DNA from: Brassica napus
Taxonomy: Eukaryota > Streptophyta > Magnoliopsida > Brassicales > Brassicaceae
Assembly (NCBI RefSeq): GCF_020379485.1
Contig: NC_063448.1
Coordinates: 10,501,726 to 10,565,725, forward strand
Reading direction: 5' to 3'
DNA length: 64,000 bases
Numbering within the stretch: position 1 is the first letter of the stretch; every line of letters begins with the position of its first letter. Shown here one piece after another: positions 33,999 through 44,740 of the stretch. The position numbers and the translations under genes were made by a program. The notes under the pieces were generated by a model. The model saw only the letters and a program-made list of their open reading frames with translations, was not told the DNA's origin and searched no databases.

Positions 33999-35024
33999 TC
34001 GTTCAAGTGTAACGCCAACAAATGGAACAAGACTGATTCTGAATGTGAGATTTTCTAAACAGATATGTTTATTTATTTATGTCATAAATTTAAAAGTTTA
34101 TCTCATCATATATTTTATAAATGTAAGTATGTAACAAAGTTTATATGGCTGGCTTTACTGCAATATTTAGTTAGATCAAATTCAAAAGCATATAATATAT
34201 ACATCATAAGGACAAATAAAAATACGAAAAGATGAAAAGTGTAAGAATTTTAAAAATAAATAAATAAATGAATGACAGAAGGATATAAACAAAAAATGGA
34301 ATAGCAAATCTAAATTCAATTTCTTTGATGATTACAGATATTGTCTTGGAGATGTAGATATCAACCAATAATCTAAACAGACCTGATTGATTGTCATGGT
34401 AATAATAGAATGGAAACATCCTACCAAAAAAAAATAATAGAATGAAAACAAAACTCTTTTTTTATTATTATTAATAGATGATTCATTTCTATTATAGAAT
34501 ATGGAATTGGGTAAACATGGTTACAATTTTTGAAAACAACCAAATTTCTTGGGTTTCAGGTATCAAATGACCGGTGTAAACTTAACTATTCAAGATATAA
34601 AGAATAACACGAAGATGATGGGTTATGAAATATCTCTTTGATAATTACAGTTTACATATATATATTTATTTGTTTACTTCCAAATTTTTTTTTTTTTGTT
34701 CTTCATCTTTTATTTTTTTAGATTTTAATATGGCGAAGAAATCTGTTTGTTCTCGTGTGCTATTGTTGTATCTACAAATATTCATCTTATATACATAATC
34801 TGAGTGCTTACCATATCAGTATGCAAAAGGAAAAAAGAGTTCTATTCAACTTAAAATGATTGGATAATGACTGGATGTGATTTTGAGCTTAATGCAATTA
34901 TTAATAACATATAATAATAATAATTTGTTTATGAAATTGATATGTGAAAGTGAAATGATCTAGTCCCAATACAAAGTAAATGAAAGAACCCCAAAATGCA
35001 CTATTGATGTGCTTTTATGAAAGA
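33999..35024. other. Intergenic region right of the LINE
   Basis: AT-rich sequence with no supported gene. It contains the micro retro-insertion at 34401-34444. Confidence 0.5.
34401..34444 (+). repeat. Micro retro-insertion with 12-bp target duplication
   Basis: The word AATAATAGAATG occurs at 34401-34412 and 34433-34444. Between them are 20 bases, GAAACATCCTACC followed by A residues. The layout matches the short tail insertions at 4768 and 43145. Confidence 0.65.
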
Positions 35025-35727
35025 CTAGAGGTTGGCCCGCCCTACGGGCGGGTAAATTTATATTAAAATGTATTTAAATTTTATAAAATATTTGAATAAT
35101 TACTTTTAATTGAATACAATAAATATTTTTTTTCCGATTAGATTATATACATTTATTTTGTTAAAATTTGAATTTTATGTTTATAATTCTTACATGTTTG
35201 GATTTTTATTTGCTATCAACTAAATTGTATGACATTGTATTATTTTATTTTCAGTATTCATTTCAGCTATATTTTTAATGAAAATACGTCCTTTTTTGTA
35301 TTTGCATGAGATTATATGTATAGTATATTAATATATTTTTTTAATTGTGTGTTAAAGCTTTATGTTTGATTTTGGTAAATCTGAATGTATTCTCTCCATG
35401 ATTATGAGTGTGTCTGACTTTAACAATGTTTTTATTCAAAAAAAATCCTTAACCAAATACTAAAATTACATTGTCTTTGGCTGCATTTTTTATCTTCTAA
35501 GTTTTTTTGTTTAGTGTTAATTGGAAAAAAGTATTCTTTTTTTTGCCAGCATAAGGGAAAAGGTATTGTAGAACATAATTTATTTTAATTCACTTAAATA
35601 ATGAAAGTAAATTTTGTCATTTACTTATAGTAATAACATGTGTCACATCGATTATTTATGTTGGGTCTGTGGCATATTATTGTTGCTCTTGTGCATCTAT
35701 AATTGGTAAAATAGCATTCTAGTCAGG

Positions 35728-35807
35728 TGACTCTCACTCCATGAATAAATTTTGTGCATCTATTATCTGACTCTCACTCCATGAATAAATTTTGTGCATC
35801 TATTATC
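35728..35807. repeat. 40-bp tandem duplication
   Basis: Two identical 40-bp units beginning TGACTCTCACTCC lie at 35728-35767 and 35768-35807, inside the Helitron-like element. Confidence 0.93.
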
Positions 35808-36983
35808 GTTTATCTGTTTTCCATTCAAGTGCATCCAATATTTCAAGCATAGAAAGAACCAGAGAGGAGGAGACATTGTATTTTTTTTTTTTTTTGCAAA
35901 ATTAGAACATGAATAGTACTTGATATCTTAAGTGCACTATGATAAAGTTATGCTTTTAGATGGGCTGATTTCTAGTGGTCTGTCCTCGCGGAATATTACC
36001 TATTTGTTATCTCTGTTAAACTATCTTTTCAAAGTGATTGACGTTTTTGGCGAGGGTATGCATTTGGAAGTATTGATTGTTAGAATATAGTTTACTTTCC
36101 AATTGATTTCAATGGTATGATGTAATGGGGAAGTTTTAGAAGCCAATTGTTTGGAATTTAATTCACTAAATTGTTGGTTAGTTTTCAATGTGTGAATTGG
36201 TGTTTAGTGTGCATTTTTGTTTGGTATTTGGTCGTGGTCGTTGCCAAAGTGAAAGCATATGTAACCTATTTATACATATATTATGTAGTTATTTGAGTAG
36301 TTAATATAATTTATTCAATTTGTTGGATATTAAGTGCGGTCGTTTGGATTAGTGTTCCCTATTTCATTTTTTTTTTACATTAAGAACTTATAATGCAGAG
36401 AATATGATGCTGTTTCTCGTTGTCAATAAAGAAAGGCCTATCTAGTATCTAGGTATTATTATTTTCACTTCTTTTTATTGGGAAAGTTGAACCATAGAGT
36501 AGTAAAAGATTAAGCATATATTTTTTTGAATATTAAAGTATATTACGGGGTATTGTGTATGAACCAAAAATATAAACTGTATAAAAGGGATGGGTAAAAT
36601 GAGAACTCCGAGGGATTATACGAATAAGTAATCTCTTATCAAACAAATGTCAAGTGACTGACTGTTTAAGTCTGAAGCTGCAAAAGAGCTTGAAGAAATA
36701 GAAGTAAACACACGCAAGAAGAAGTACACACAAGCAAGAGTTTCAAGCCCTCAAAAAAAAAGAAACTCCAGTTTTGTTACTTTTGATTCATGCGCAAACC
36801 ACCTCATCAGGTCAAACAATTTTTTTTAAAAAAAATCATATCTCAAATTCTCGAGACCAGTAAAATCCGAGTTTGTGTACTATAGCTCGTTATCACAGAG
36901 ACAGGATCATTATTTCAGAGACTATTCTTCGCGCAAATGGAATATAACTGAGGTTGTACCTGCCATTATTACCATCGTTTAAA

Positions 36984-37826
36984 TTAAGAAGGTGTTGGAT
37001 CCGAAAAGGCTCTAAGAATAATCTTCAGAACATTGTAGAAACAAATAAGTGCGTGCAGTGAACTTACCACATAAGTGCACAAGTCTTGCATAGGATCGCA
37101 ATCACTGTCAAAATCTTGCTGTGGATCTACATGAGACAAGAAATGATGAAGTTTCAAGCTGAGAAATATTTGGGGAAATAACAAAGTTGCAGACTTTGGA
37201 GATTTTACTAAGATTAGATCTAGCTTTGGATAATAAACATTGTATGAAAGAGATGGAGAGAAAGAAGCTACCAAGAGAGCGCAAAATGAGTGCAAGAAGG
37301 ATGCATCTAACATAGATAGAGGTAGCGTAGATAGGAACATCATATTTATCTGTTGCTCAGGTCCCACGAGGAAGGCTGTGCTGCCAAAGAAAAAAACAAC
37401 GTCAAGGTCATCTAACTGGTTATTGTGATCTCCCAGTGAACATGTAGTCGTAACTCATCCAAGAAAACACAATAAAGGAACGATTTTGAGAGAAATGACC
37501 ACATGAACCATTCAAAACCTATTGAACTCAAGAACTAAATCTCAACAAAAATGTTTATAAGACAAAAAACAGCAAGTTCTTGTCGGCTACCAGGCAAAAC
37601 ATACCTTCTCATTTGCAAATGTGAAGAGCAGCGCAAACTTGATGGGGATGACAAATACGATCACAGACTGCAGAAGAAGAAAGGAACATGAATTACTTAT
37701 TACAGATTGGCCACAGGATCATTCCAATTCAATTCATGGTAAGGCACTGGATATGTGAAATTGATCATTACCAGAAACATGAGCAGCAAACCAGCGGCCA
37801 AAGACGCGGCGAATCCGTACATTCTC
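36984..37826 (-). pseudogene. SFT2-like vesicle transport gene fragment
   Basis: Four minus-strand coding stretches match plant SFT2-domain membrane proteins, which act in vesicle traffic at the Golgi. They are RMYGFAASLAAGLLLMFL (near 37826-37770), QSVIVFVIPIKFALLFTF (37667-37605), GSTAFLVGPEQQINMMF (near 37375-37325) and IHSKILTVIAILCKTCALMW (near 37130-37070). The stretches are separated by apparent introns with donor and acceptor sites, so the capture was from genomic DNA. Frameshifts break the third and last stretches. The 5' coding part is missing. Confidence 0.7.
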
Positions 37827-37849
37827 TTAAAATGAAGTGCCATCAATGG

Positions 37850-38148
37850 CGAGGGGAGCATCAGACAATCGAAAATTGTTGTTACTGAAACGCTTCCTGA
37901 AGAAGCTGAGAGGGTTCACACTCACGGATCCCTACATAAGCGTTGACTGTTACAGACAAGCAAATGAAAAAAAAAATCAGATATTTAAAACTGGCATCGT
38001 GAAAGCTTTAACAAAAATTGGGAGTGATTAACTTCTCGTCGATGAGTAGCATATCAACACCCATCAAATCCTAAGAAGACAGAAACTTGGCTGTGGTTGA
38101 ACATCGTCCGGCTTTCAAATCAGCAAGCACTGTGAAGGAATTCGCCAT
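37850..38148 (-). pseudogene. DUF223 (OB-fold, RPA-like) gene fragment
   Basis: The minus strand opens at the ATG at 38148 with MANSFTVLADLKAGRCS, the typical start of crucifer DUF223/RPA-like proteins. MGVDMLLIDE and, after a short intron-like gap, GSVSVNPLSFFRKRF and NFRLSDAPLAI follow. Stops and frame changes break it. Just beyond this it runs into the SFT2-like fragment in the same direction. DUF223 genes are often near Helitrons in crucifers, which supports the element call. Confidence 0.65.
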
Positions 38149-38610
38149 TGTTGGAGCTGATAATTAGAAGAGATGATACTTGTAGTTCTCGTAGATTTGG
38201 CGTTTTCATCTATGCAACGATGCCAATTTATATGAAAGTTTTGGCTGTTTCCATATGAAGAGTCCAAGCTTGATTTAATGCTGCGTAGTGGGGAGGATGG
38301 GAATTAATGGAAATCTAAGGCGTTTCAGATGTTTATCAGAGGCGGCTTCTACAAAGGCGATAATGAAAACCTCACTTTCTGGTATCACACATGATATATG
38401 GGCCTGGAAATTAAGAAGCCCCAATTAAAGAATGCAAAAGAAACAAAACAGAAGCCCAATTCAATAATGCAAAGGATACGACAAATTGGTTTCGTAGAGT
38501 GTTTGTTTAGGCGACAGGTGGCACGAAAAGCCCTTACCTCCTTGATGACGTGGCAGCAGGAGGTGAGAGAAAACTCCCCTTTATATAGATAGATAGCTTT
38601 AACCTTTTAT

Positions 38611-39148
38611 GACACAAAGGTGGTACCATATTGTGCTATTGAAGAAGCTTATTTTCCTCGCCCTCCATCTGGAAAGTACTACTTAGTCGACTAAGGTTAT
38701 CCAACCAGAGATGGTTGCTTAGGTTCTCATCGCAGAACTAGGTATCATATAGATCAGTTTAGTAGAGGAGATCCACCATCAAACAGTAGCAAATTGTTTA
38801 ACTGTACGAATTCTGGTTTGAGATCAGTAATTGAGGACTTTTGGTGTATGGAAATCTAAATGGAGGATCCTAGACAGAAAACACCCCAAGTATGAGCTTA
38901 GGAAATGGGTTAAGATTGTGACAACAACAATGGCTTTCCATAACTTCATTCGAGATTCACAGCATGAAGTATGTGGCTTTTCACATTGGGAACCAATGAA
39001 ATCATATGAACAACATGGTGATGAACAACATGGTGATGAACAACAGGATGAGCATATTCAATACATACCAGCAGGTGATAGAGTGATGAAGGGTACGCAT
39101 GAGTTTATTATTCTACAGATGGCAAGAGGAACTAGACTTCCATATTAG
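38611..39148 (+). pseudogene. PIF/Harbinger transposase 3' relic
   Basis: The plus strand reads DTKVVPYCAIEEAYFPRPP, GKYYLVD, stop, GYPTRDG, RYHIDQF, a one-base shift, then FGVWKSKWRIL and TTTMAFHNFIRDSQH. These are the C-terminal blocks of the DDE_4 transposase of Harbinger elements (the YYLVD-GYP, FGVWK-WRIL and HNFIR segments). A stop and a frameshift near 38838 inactivate it. The N-terminal half is absent. Confidence 0.82.
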
Positions 39149-40753
39149 CATCATACATATATACGTTGTTGCTTGTGCTTCCTTGTGCTAGTTCTCTTGA
39201 GTTTAATGGTCGATCTTCAGTTCAGTTCAACTGGTTCCTTCAAATTGATCTTCTCTTAGTGTTCATATTATGTGTTTATGAATTAAGACAATAGACAGTA
39301 GCACATTCTCTCTCTAGCACATTCTCTTTATGTTTCTTGCAAAGTCGTGATCAATTACTGTGATTTAGCTTTGTGGCACTAAGAAAAATCCAGCCTTAGA
39401 TTGAGATTGGTGTTTAGTGGTTAGTCGGATAGTGAGTTCTTCTTGTTTAGTGGTAATAGTATCGAGCTTATAAGCTGAAAATGATGAAAGGAAATGTTTA
39501 ATGGATGTTTTTTTTGTGATTTGGTGCACGGTTATATGGGATTAGCTTTTAAAAATTGAATTCGATTCTTTTTGACATCGAGTTTGATTTTCTTTAGGGA
39601 AAGTCTTTGCTCGAAAGCCATCTTATGATTCTGAATCTTCTTCCCTAGCTACCACTGCGTCTGATAAGCTCGTAGAACCTCCAGAACCTGTCTCTGAAGT
39701 TACTCAGGTTTGTTGTTTATGCCTGTTAACTCGGTTATGTAACTATGTATTAAAGCTATGTTGTGTGGTTTATGTGTAATTGTGCTATCCTTCTGTTTTT
39801 TATGAATAAACCATTTGTGATCGCTTGAAAGTTCTATTTCATGTTCCGGTTTATGGCATTTTAGTGAGAGAAATAAAACATTTCTCCTGGCTTTGTTGTG
39901 AATGTCTTTGATTGTCCCATTGTTGATTGACTGACCAAGACCTTTTTATATGGCAAGGTTGTTTCTCTTTTTGGGTTGTCTTGATAGTAATGGAGCAGAT
40001 GAGTGAAGAGGGTGAAGATTCAAGATGATTATTTGTTGAAAACATTTTGATTTAGCAATGAAAACTTGTTTTAATATAGCAATGAGTACATGATTCTCTT
40101 ACAATTGCCTTTTTTATCTTTTCAATTTCATTTTATAAAATTTAAGTTTCTACTTTGAGTTGTTTGGAAGTTTATTCAAATTTGAGTTTCTACTTTGAGT
40201 TTTATTAGAATCTATAGTTATAGTTAAGTTTTAATGCAATTTAAATAAAAAATTATAAATTTATATGAAATGAAAATTTATAAATGTCAAAATTTACATT
40301 TAGAATAATTTCAGTGTAAATATATTTTAGGCTAAATAATAAAAATTAGTATAGTTAAAATTAATATAAAACAGTAGTATATTTTTAATTTATTTATTAA
40401 ATAGAAAAAAAAAAAAAAAACGAACATAAATCCACTATATACATGGAAAAAACGAATAGCCCCTTAAAATCTAGATGAATACATAGATGGAACAGCTAGA
40501 AAGAAATAACAGACGAGAAAACGAACGACCCGGTAATGTCTTTCAGCAGAAACCAAAACCATTAAGGCATCTCTTCTTGGTCCTTTCAGTCCCGGGTAAG
40601 AGAGCATAGTGATTCGCGACTCGTGTTGAATAAAAGTTTATACACTTCAAGTCATACATACTAATATCATTATTAGAGCACATCTCAAACTCAAAATACT
40701 AGATAATCATAAAAGGATAAAGCAAATTTATTGTGTGAAGGTGACATATTTCT
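39149..40753. other. Intergenic region with one exon-like segment
   Basis: Mostly AT-rich DNA. The stretch 39599-39708 lies between an AG and a GT, is open for 36 codons ([15 protein letters not shown]... to ...PEPVSEVTQ) and has exon-like base composition. I do not recognise it and see no partner exons, so it may be a stray captured or relic exon. Confidence 0.3.
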
Positions 40754-42036
40754 TCAAAACGCAGAGCTACGACCACCCCTTGTGGACATGGTCTGCATAA
40801 CTCCATTCATGAGTCCTTGAAACGATTTCCCAACTCCAGCTCCTATGTCTTGTGCAAAATACTTGGCCTGCCACACAATAAGTGAATTTAAATCCCTTTC
40901 AATTTCAAGCGTAGCGAGAAAGGTTTTATATTACCTCTTGTATGCTCTTCTTCAGATCAAAAGCATCTTTGACTCTGTCATCCAAGAATGCCCATGTATC
41001 ACGATACTCTGCTCAACATGAAACGATGATTATGTTATATTTCTTCAAACACATAACAAGGTATCCAAAAGAGGACTTGAGGACCTGGGGAGTCATCTGT
41101 AAGCATGTAAATCTCGGTGGTCGAGTAAACTCCTCCAAGAACAGTGCGCTTGACATACCAATCCAAATCCGAGGCTCCATCACCAACAGTGTGCCATATC
41201 TCATCAACCAACATCGCCCGCTGCTTAAAACTCGTCGGAACATTCACCGGATGGGCCTGTTTTTTTTTTGCCAAATAAAATCCATTCAAACATCAGGACT
41301 TGCTTAAAAAAAGACTTTATCACAAAAAGAAACTTACTTGAATACTAAGAGCTTGAGGCCATTTGGACATGTAAGGAATCTGCATCTCTAAGCGAATACT
41401 GACGAGCTTCGAAACACGTTCACTTGGAATCAGGTTTTGCAAATCCAACCCAGAGTCTACTCTATCGATAAGGAGTTGCAAGCAATCATCCATGAAGTAC
41501 TGAGCAAGAACGAAAGTCAACAACAAGAGTCAAAAAGTTTAAAACTTTTCATGATTCTCTAGAAAGTGAGATTTAACCTCAACAAGAGCAGCTTCTTTCC
41601 TGGAGAAAGAGCCAACAATGGAAGGAGACACACCAACGTCTCTGGAACCAGCAATCATGGCTTCCTCCGTCCAACCTAACCTCGGCTGCACCAAACTCAC
41701 AAAAAAAAAAAAAAAAACACATTAAAGATTGAAAAAGAAGAATTTGGAGAAGAATACCACACACACCACGTGGCGAAGAGACGCGGCGAGGACACGAGCC
41801 TGCTCTTCCTCAAACTCAGCTCTCGGTTTCCTGCTGCTCTCATCTCGACGATGCCCTTCCTCTCTAGCCGTATCCGATTGATTAGGGTTTACGGATTGAT
41901 TACCAATCGGCGATTCGGTGGAGGAAGTGCAGTAAGAGTAAGGGATGATGGTGGTGGGCCTGGGCTTGGGTAATCGGAGGAGGCGGCTGGTTGTGAAACC
42001 AGCTCCGAGAAGACGTCTCGCCGCCGTTCGGAACAT
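40754..42036 (-). CDS. COQ9: Ubiquinone biosynthesis protein COQ9, mitochondrial
   Basis: COQ9 is a lipid-binding TetR-fold protein that supports the COQ7 step of coenzyme Q synthesis in mitochondria. Six exons on the minus strand are 42036-41767, 41685-41578, 41499-41338, 41256-41085, 41008-40935 and 40867-40754. They sum to 900 nt, 299 residues. The N-terminus is Arg- and Ser-rich without acids (MFRTAARRLLGAGFTTSR), a typical mitochondrial presequence. Conserved COQ9 segments include LGWTEEAMIAGSRDVGVSPSI, the MSKWPQAL region and DEIWHTVGDGASDLDWYVKR. I chose the ATG at 42036 because no ATG lies upstream in frame. The position matches Arabidopsis At1g19140 as I remember it. Confidence 0.95.
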
Positions 42037-42405
42037 TGCCGGAGTGAGGGGTTTGAGTTTTGGTGACACGTGGATGAGATCGTTGCCACGCAGAAACTAA
42101 AAGAGCTTCTTCCTTTGATTGATCCCTGCTTGTCAGTAGTGATCGATGCTGATTGAATAAATCGAATTGGGCCTTTATTTAATTTATTATTGATATTTTT
42201 GCCAACTATTTATGCTTATTTGCGTAAACGATGAAATCAATATGGAAATATACTAAATAACCCATTTCGAGGATTTACAATTAGCATGTTTAATGTTATT
42301 GTTGGTTATAGTCCAACAAAGGAAGTGAATACCGAGAATCTGAGATCATTGATCATTCATACAGCTTTGAATGGTTTCCATTTATCATGTTATAATTTCA
42401 TTTAG

Positions 42406-42799
42406 AATTTCTCATGGTACGACGCAGTGTCTCGCGAGTGTTTTACGGATTCCACTACACTGTTCTTGGCTCAATTATTTTTAATGGGCTGGGCTGAAGG
42501 TACACGTTGGGCTGACTTTATTAAACCGGGGTCGGGACATACACGTTGGGCTCTTTACCTAAACCGGATGTTTGTTACCCAGGAGGGGTATGGTTCTATC
42601 CGATGATGTGGGGGGAGAAGTTCTCTTGAACCGGTTAGGTTATGAGGACTAAAGAGATTAAAAAACGGACGGTTCGCGATGCTTTCTTTCGTAGGGTTAT
42701 GTTACCAAGCTAACTACTAAAGTGCTAGTCAAGATCCAGTTGGGAATCTCATGGCTTATATATCATCTTCCTGATCCTGGTCATTGCAACGTCTTCTAG
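42406..42799 (+). pseudogene. LHCA6: LHCA6 relic (photosystem I light-harvesting protein)
   Basis: After an acceptor-like TTTAG, the plus strand reads NFSWYDAVSRECFTDSTTLF, then LFLMGWAEGTRWADFIKPG. After a shift it reads GGVWFYPMMWGE, VMRTKEI, LKNGRFAMLSFVGLCYQANY, SQDPVGNLMAY and finally LPDPGHCNVF before TAG. These are consecutive blocks of a Lhca5/6-type protein, including the third-helix region with the E-x-K-NGR-A-M chlorophyll site. At least four frame breaks and a block of lost sequence show it is dead. The 5' exons are missing. In Arabidopsis LHCA6 (At1g19150) follows COQ9, so this is the decayed local copy. Confidence 0.85.
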
Positions 42800-43144
42800 G
42801 TAAGCCCATGTTTTGATCAGATGATTATGATGATAATATGTGTATTATTATTAATCGACTTTCATTGCTACTTCTTTTGTAAGCATTTTACATCACGTTT
42901 ATGGGGATTAGTTTGCATGCAGCGAATATAATATATATGTTGATGTTGAACTTTTGTATATTGCATTTTATTGTAATGGAAGATTAGTTATTTTCCCGTT
43001 TAACCAAAACGAAACTGCAGAAATTGTTCGATAATTTCTAGAAATTTCATGTGCGTATACTGTTTTCTAATCATTTTTTTTAAAAAGTTATTCGTATCAT
43101 TGTATATTACGTATGAATCTACGATTAGGTAAGTCAACCATGTA

Positions 43145-43205
43145 AAGTTTTTAAAGTGATAATTCACATACTTATCAAAAAAAAAAAAAAGAAGTTTTTA
43201 AAGTG
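43145..43205 (+). repeat. Micro retro-insertion with 14-bp target duplication
   Basis: AAGTTTTTAAAGTG occurs at 43145-43158 and 43192-43205. The 33 bases between consist of a short unique part ending CATACTTATC and an A-rich tail of 14 A then G. It is a near-complete loss of the 5' part of a retroposon, leaving the tail. Confidence 0.75.
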
Positions 43206-43281
43206 TTCTCTTGCTCTTAGAAAACAAAACCCTAAACGAATATACAGGCTTGCATTTATTTTTATATAGATGATATTAAGT

Positions 43282-43488
43282 TTATAAAATTTCGTTTTTT
43301 TTTTTGATAATCCGGTATCCGGACCTTATTCCGACTATCCCACCGCGTCCAACCGGAACTGGAGAGTCCTGGCGGCCAAACGGAAACCATGTTAAATCCG
43401 CTGTGGCCGGGACTCGAACTCGTGATGGCGGGCACCTCAGCTGAGGTTTCTATACCACCAGACCACGAGGCCCGGTTATAAAATTTCG
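43282..43488 (-). mobile_element. tRNA-derived SINE
   Basis: A 13-bp direct repeat, TTATAAAATTTCG, lies at 43282-43294 and 43476-43488. The insert 43295-43475 reads on the minus strand from CCGGGCCTCGTGGTCTGG, with an A-box-like TGGTCTGGTGGTA, a B-box-like GAGTTCGAGTCCC about 40 bases on, and a 3' tail TATC plus A11. Pol III boxes, poly(A) and a long duplication establish a SINE. The intergenic stretch 42800-43281 otherwise shows only the micro-insertion. Confidence 0.92.
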
Positions 43489-43765
43489 TTTTTTTATCAA
43501 CAAGTACTGCAAGTCTACGACCCTATATATACAACGACAGAATACAAATAAATAAGAGTCGCAAATTAAAGGTAAGCAGATGTTTTTTTTTTCTTTTTTA
43601 AAAAAGAGCATTCAAATAAAAGACAGAGAAGCATACAATGTATGGTTTTGAAACTATAAAATTTGCATGGATAAATGTTAAAAACAAATATAATTGGACA
43701 TGTTACTCAACTTGCCTTTGCAGATCTGTATTCCTTCCCCAACGACTACACGCATTTCCCACGAG

Positions 43766-44601
43766 TTTTTTTTTTTTTTAACTGGCTTTCATATTTAAAA
43801 CAAAGAAACAGAGTTTACAGAGAAAGAACAAAGCAACAAACTAAACAGAAACAGAGCAAGGGAATTTAAAGAGAAAGTAAAGAGATGGTCACAATGTCGT
43901 TGAAGACCATGAAAGTGAAAGGAAAAAGCACAGCAGTAGAGATGCTGCACTTTTTAAAACGTAGACCAGAACGCCACCAAACTAAAGCCAAGATCAGATC
44001 CACAGTTTCTCATAGCTGAAGACTTGTCCTTTGCATGTTTGATGACATCTTGAGATAACATCCAATGAGATTTCGTAAGACCGTTATGGTATCGAGCATT
44101 GCGCTCTTGCCATATAACATATATAGAACCGTGCCAGAGTTGAAGCACCGCAGCAAGTTGAATCCGATTAAAAGAAGCAGAAACAAACCACTCAAAAACA
44201 TAATCCCACTGCAGTGGAGGGTTAGTGAAACCAAGCACCCCAATAACAGCTTTCCAAATAAAAGAGGAATAGGGGCAGACAAAAAACAAGTGATCCCTAG
44301 ATTCAGGGGCGCTTCCACAAAGCAAACAACAATTCTCCAAATCAAGTCCCCAAGAGATCATACGATCCATAGTCGGATTACGATTGAGGGTGAACAACCA
44401 AGAGGTAATCCTATACTTTGGTATAATTGCCTGATTCCATATGAATCTCGCCCAAGAAACAGAAGGCTTAGCCATCCTAATAGACTTCCAAACATCCTTA
44501 GTAGAGAATTTAGTACAAATTCTGTCTCCAACTTTCCAAATAGCAGCATCTGATCCAGGAGAAGGAGAGAATTGATGATCTTTTTCGTTCAATCTAATCA
44601 T
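43766..44601 (-). mobile_element. 5'-truncated LINE end with zf-RVT domain
   Basis: On the minus strand a 215-codon frame (44601-43954) encodes the connection and zf-RVT region of a plant LINE ORF2. Recognisable parts are FSTKDVWKSIRM, WARFIWNQAIIPKYRITSWL, CCLLCGS...RDHLFFVCPYS and LQLWHGSIYVIWQERNARYH. It ends about 190 bases before a poly(A) tail (T15 at 43766-43780 on the plus strand). It has no RNase H domain, so it is a different lineage from the other LINEs here. The upstream ORF2 is missing, as usual for truncated insertions. I could not see a clear target duplication. Confidence 0.85.
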
Positions 44602-44665
44602 ATCTACTTGTTTATAGTCTCATATATAGCCCACGTTTCATTTCCTTAATAAACTCAAAATTATA

Positions 44666-44740
44666 TGAGTTTTATATTAGTGAAAAAAATCTTGAGTTTT
44701 ATATTAGTGAAAAAATATCATGAGTTTTATATCAGTGAAC
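44666..44740. repeat. Short tandem repeat, period 27-28 bp, about 2.7 copies
   Basis: Units starting TGAGTTTTATATTAGTGAA occur at 44666, 44693 and 44721 with small differences. Confidence 0.85.

Larger units (their letters stand above)
35025..38593 (-). mobile_element. Probable non-autonomous Helitron carrying captured gene fragments
   Basis: Read on the minus strand, the right edge starts TCTATCTATATAAAGGGG after an A. The left edge ends with a GC-rich hairpin, CCCGCCCGTAGGGCGGG, about ten bases before CTAG, followed by T. TC start, 3' hairpin, CTRR end and insertion between A and T are the Helitron hallmarks. No Rep-helicase gene is present. The interior (36960-38150) carries minus-strand fragments of two unrelated genes. 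From 35030 to 36950 it is AT-rich and I see no gene apart from a short tandem repeat. A 9-bp repeat (CTTTTATGA at 35012-35020 and 38604-38612) lies just outside and leaves room for another interpretation. Confidence 0.6.

Noticed and set aside
43750..44640. A target duplication for the minus-strand LINE end
   Set aside because: Only a 6-base match (CCCACG) is visible and it does not sit at a clear 5' boundary.
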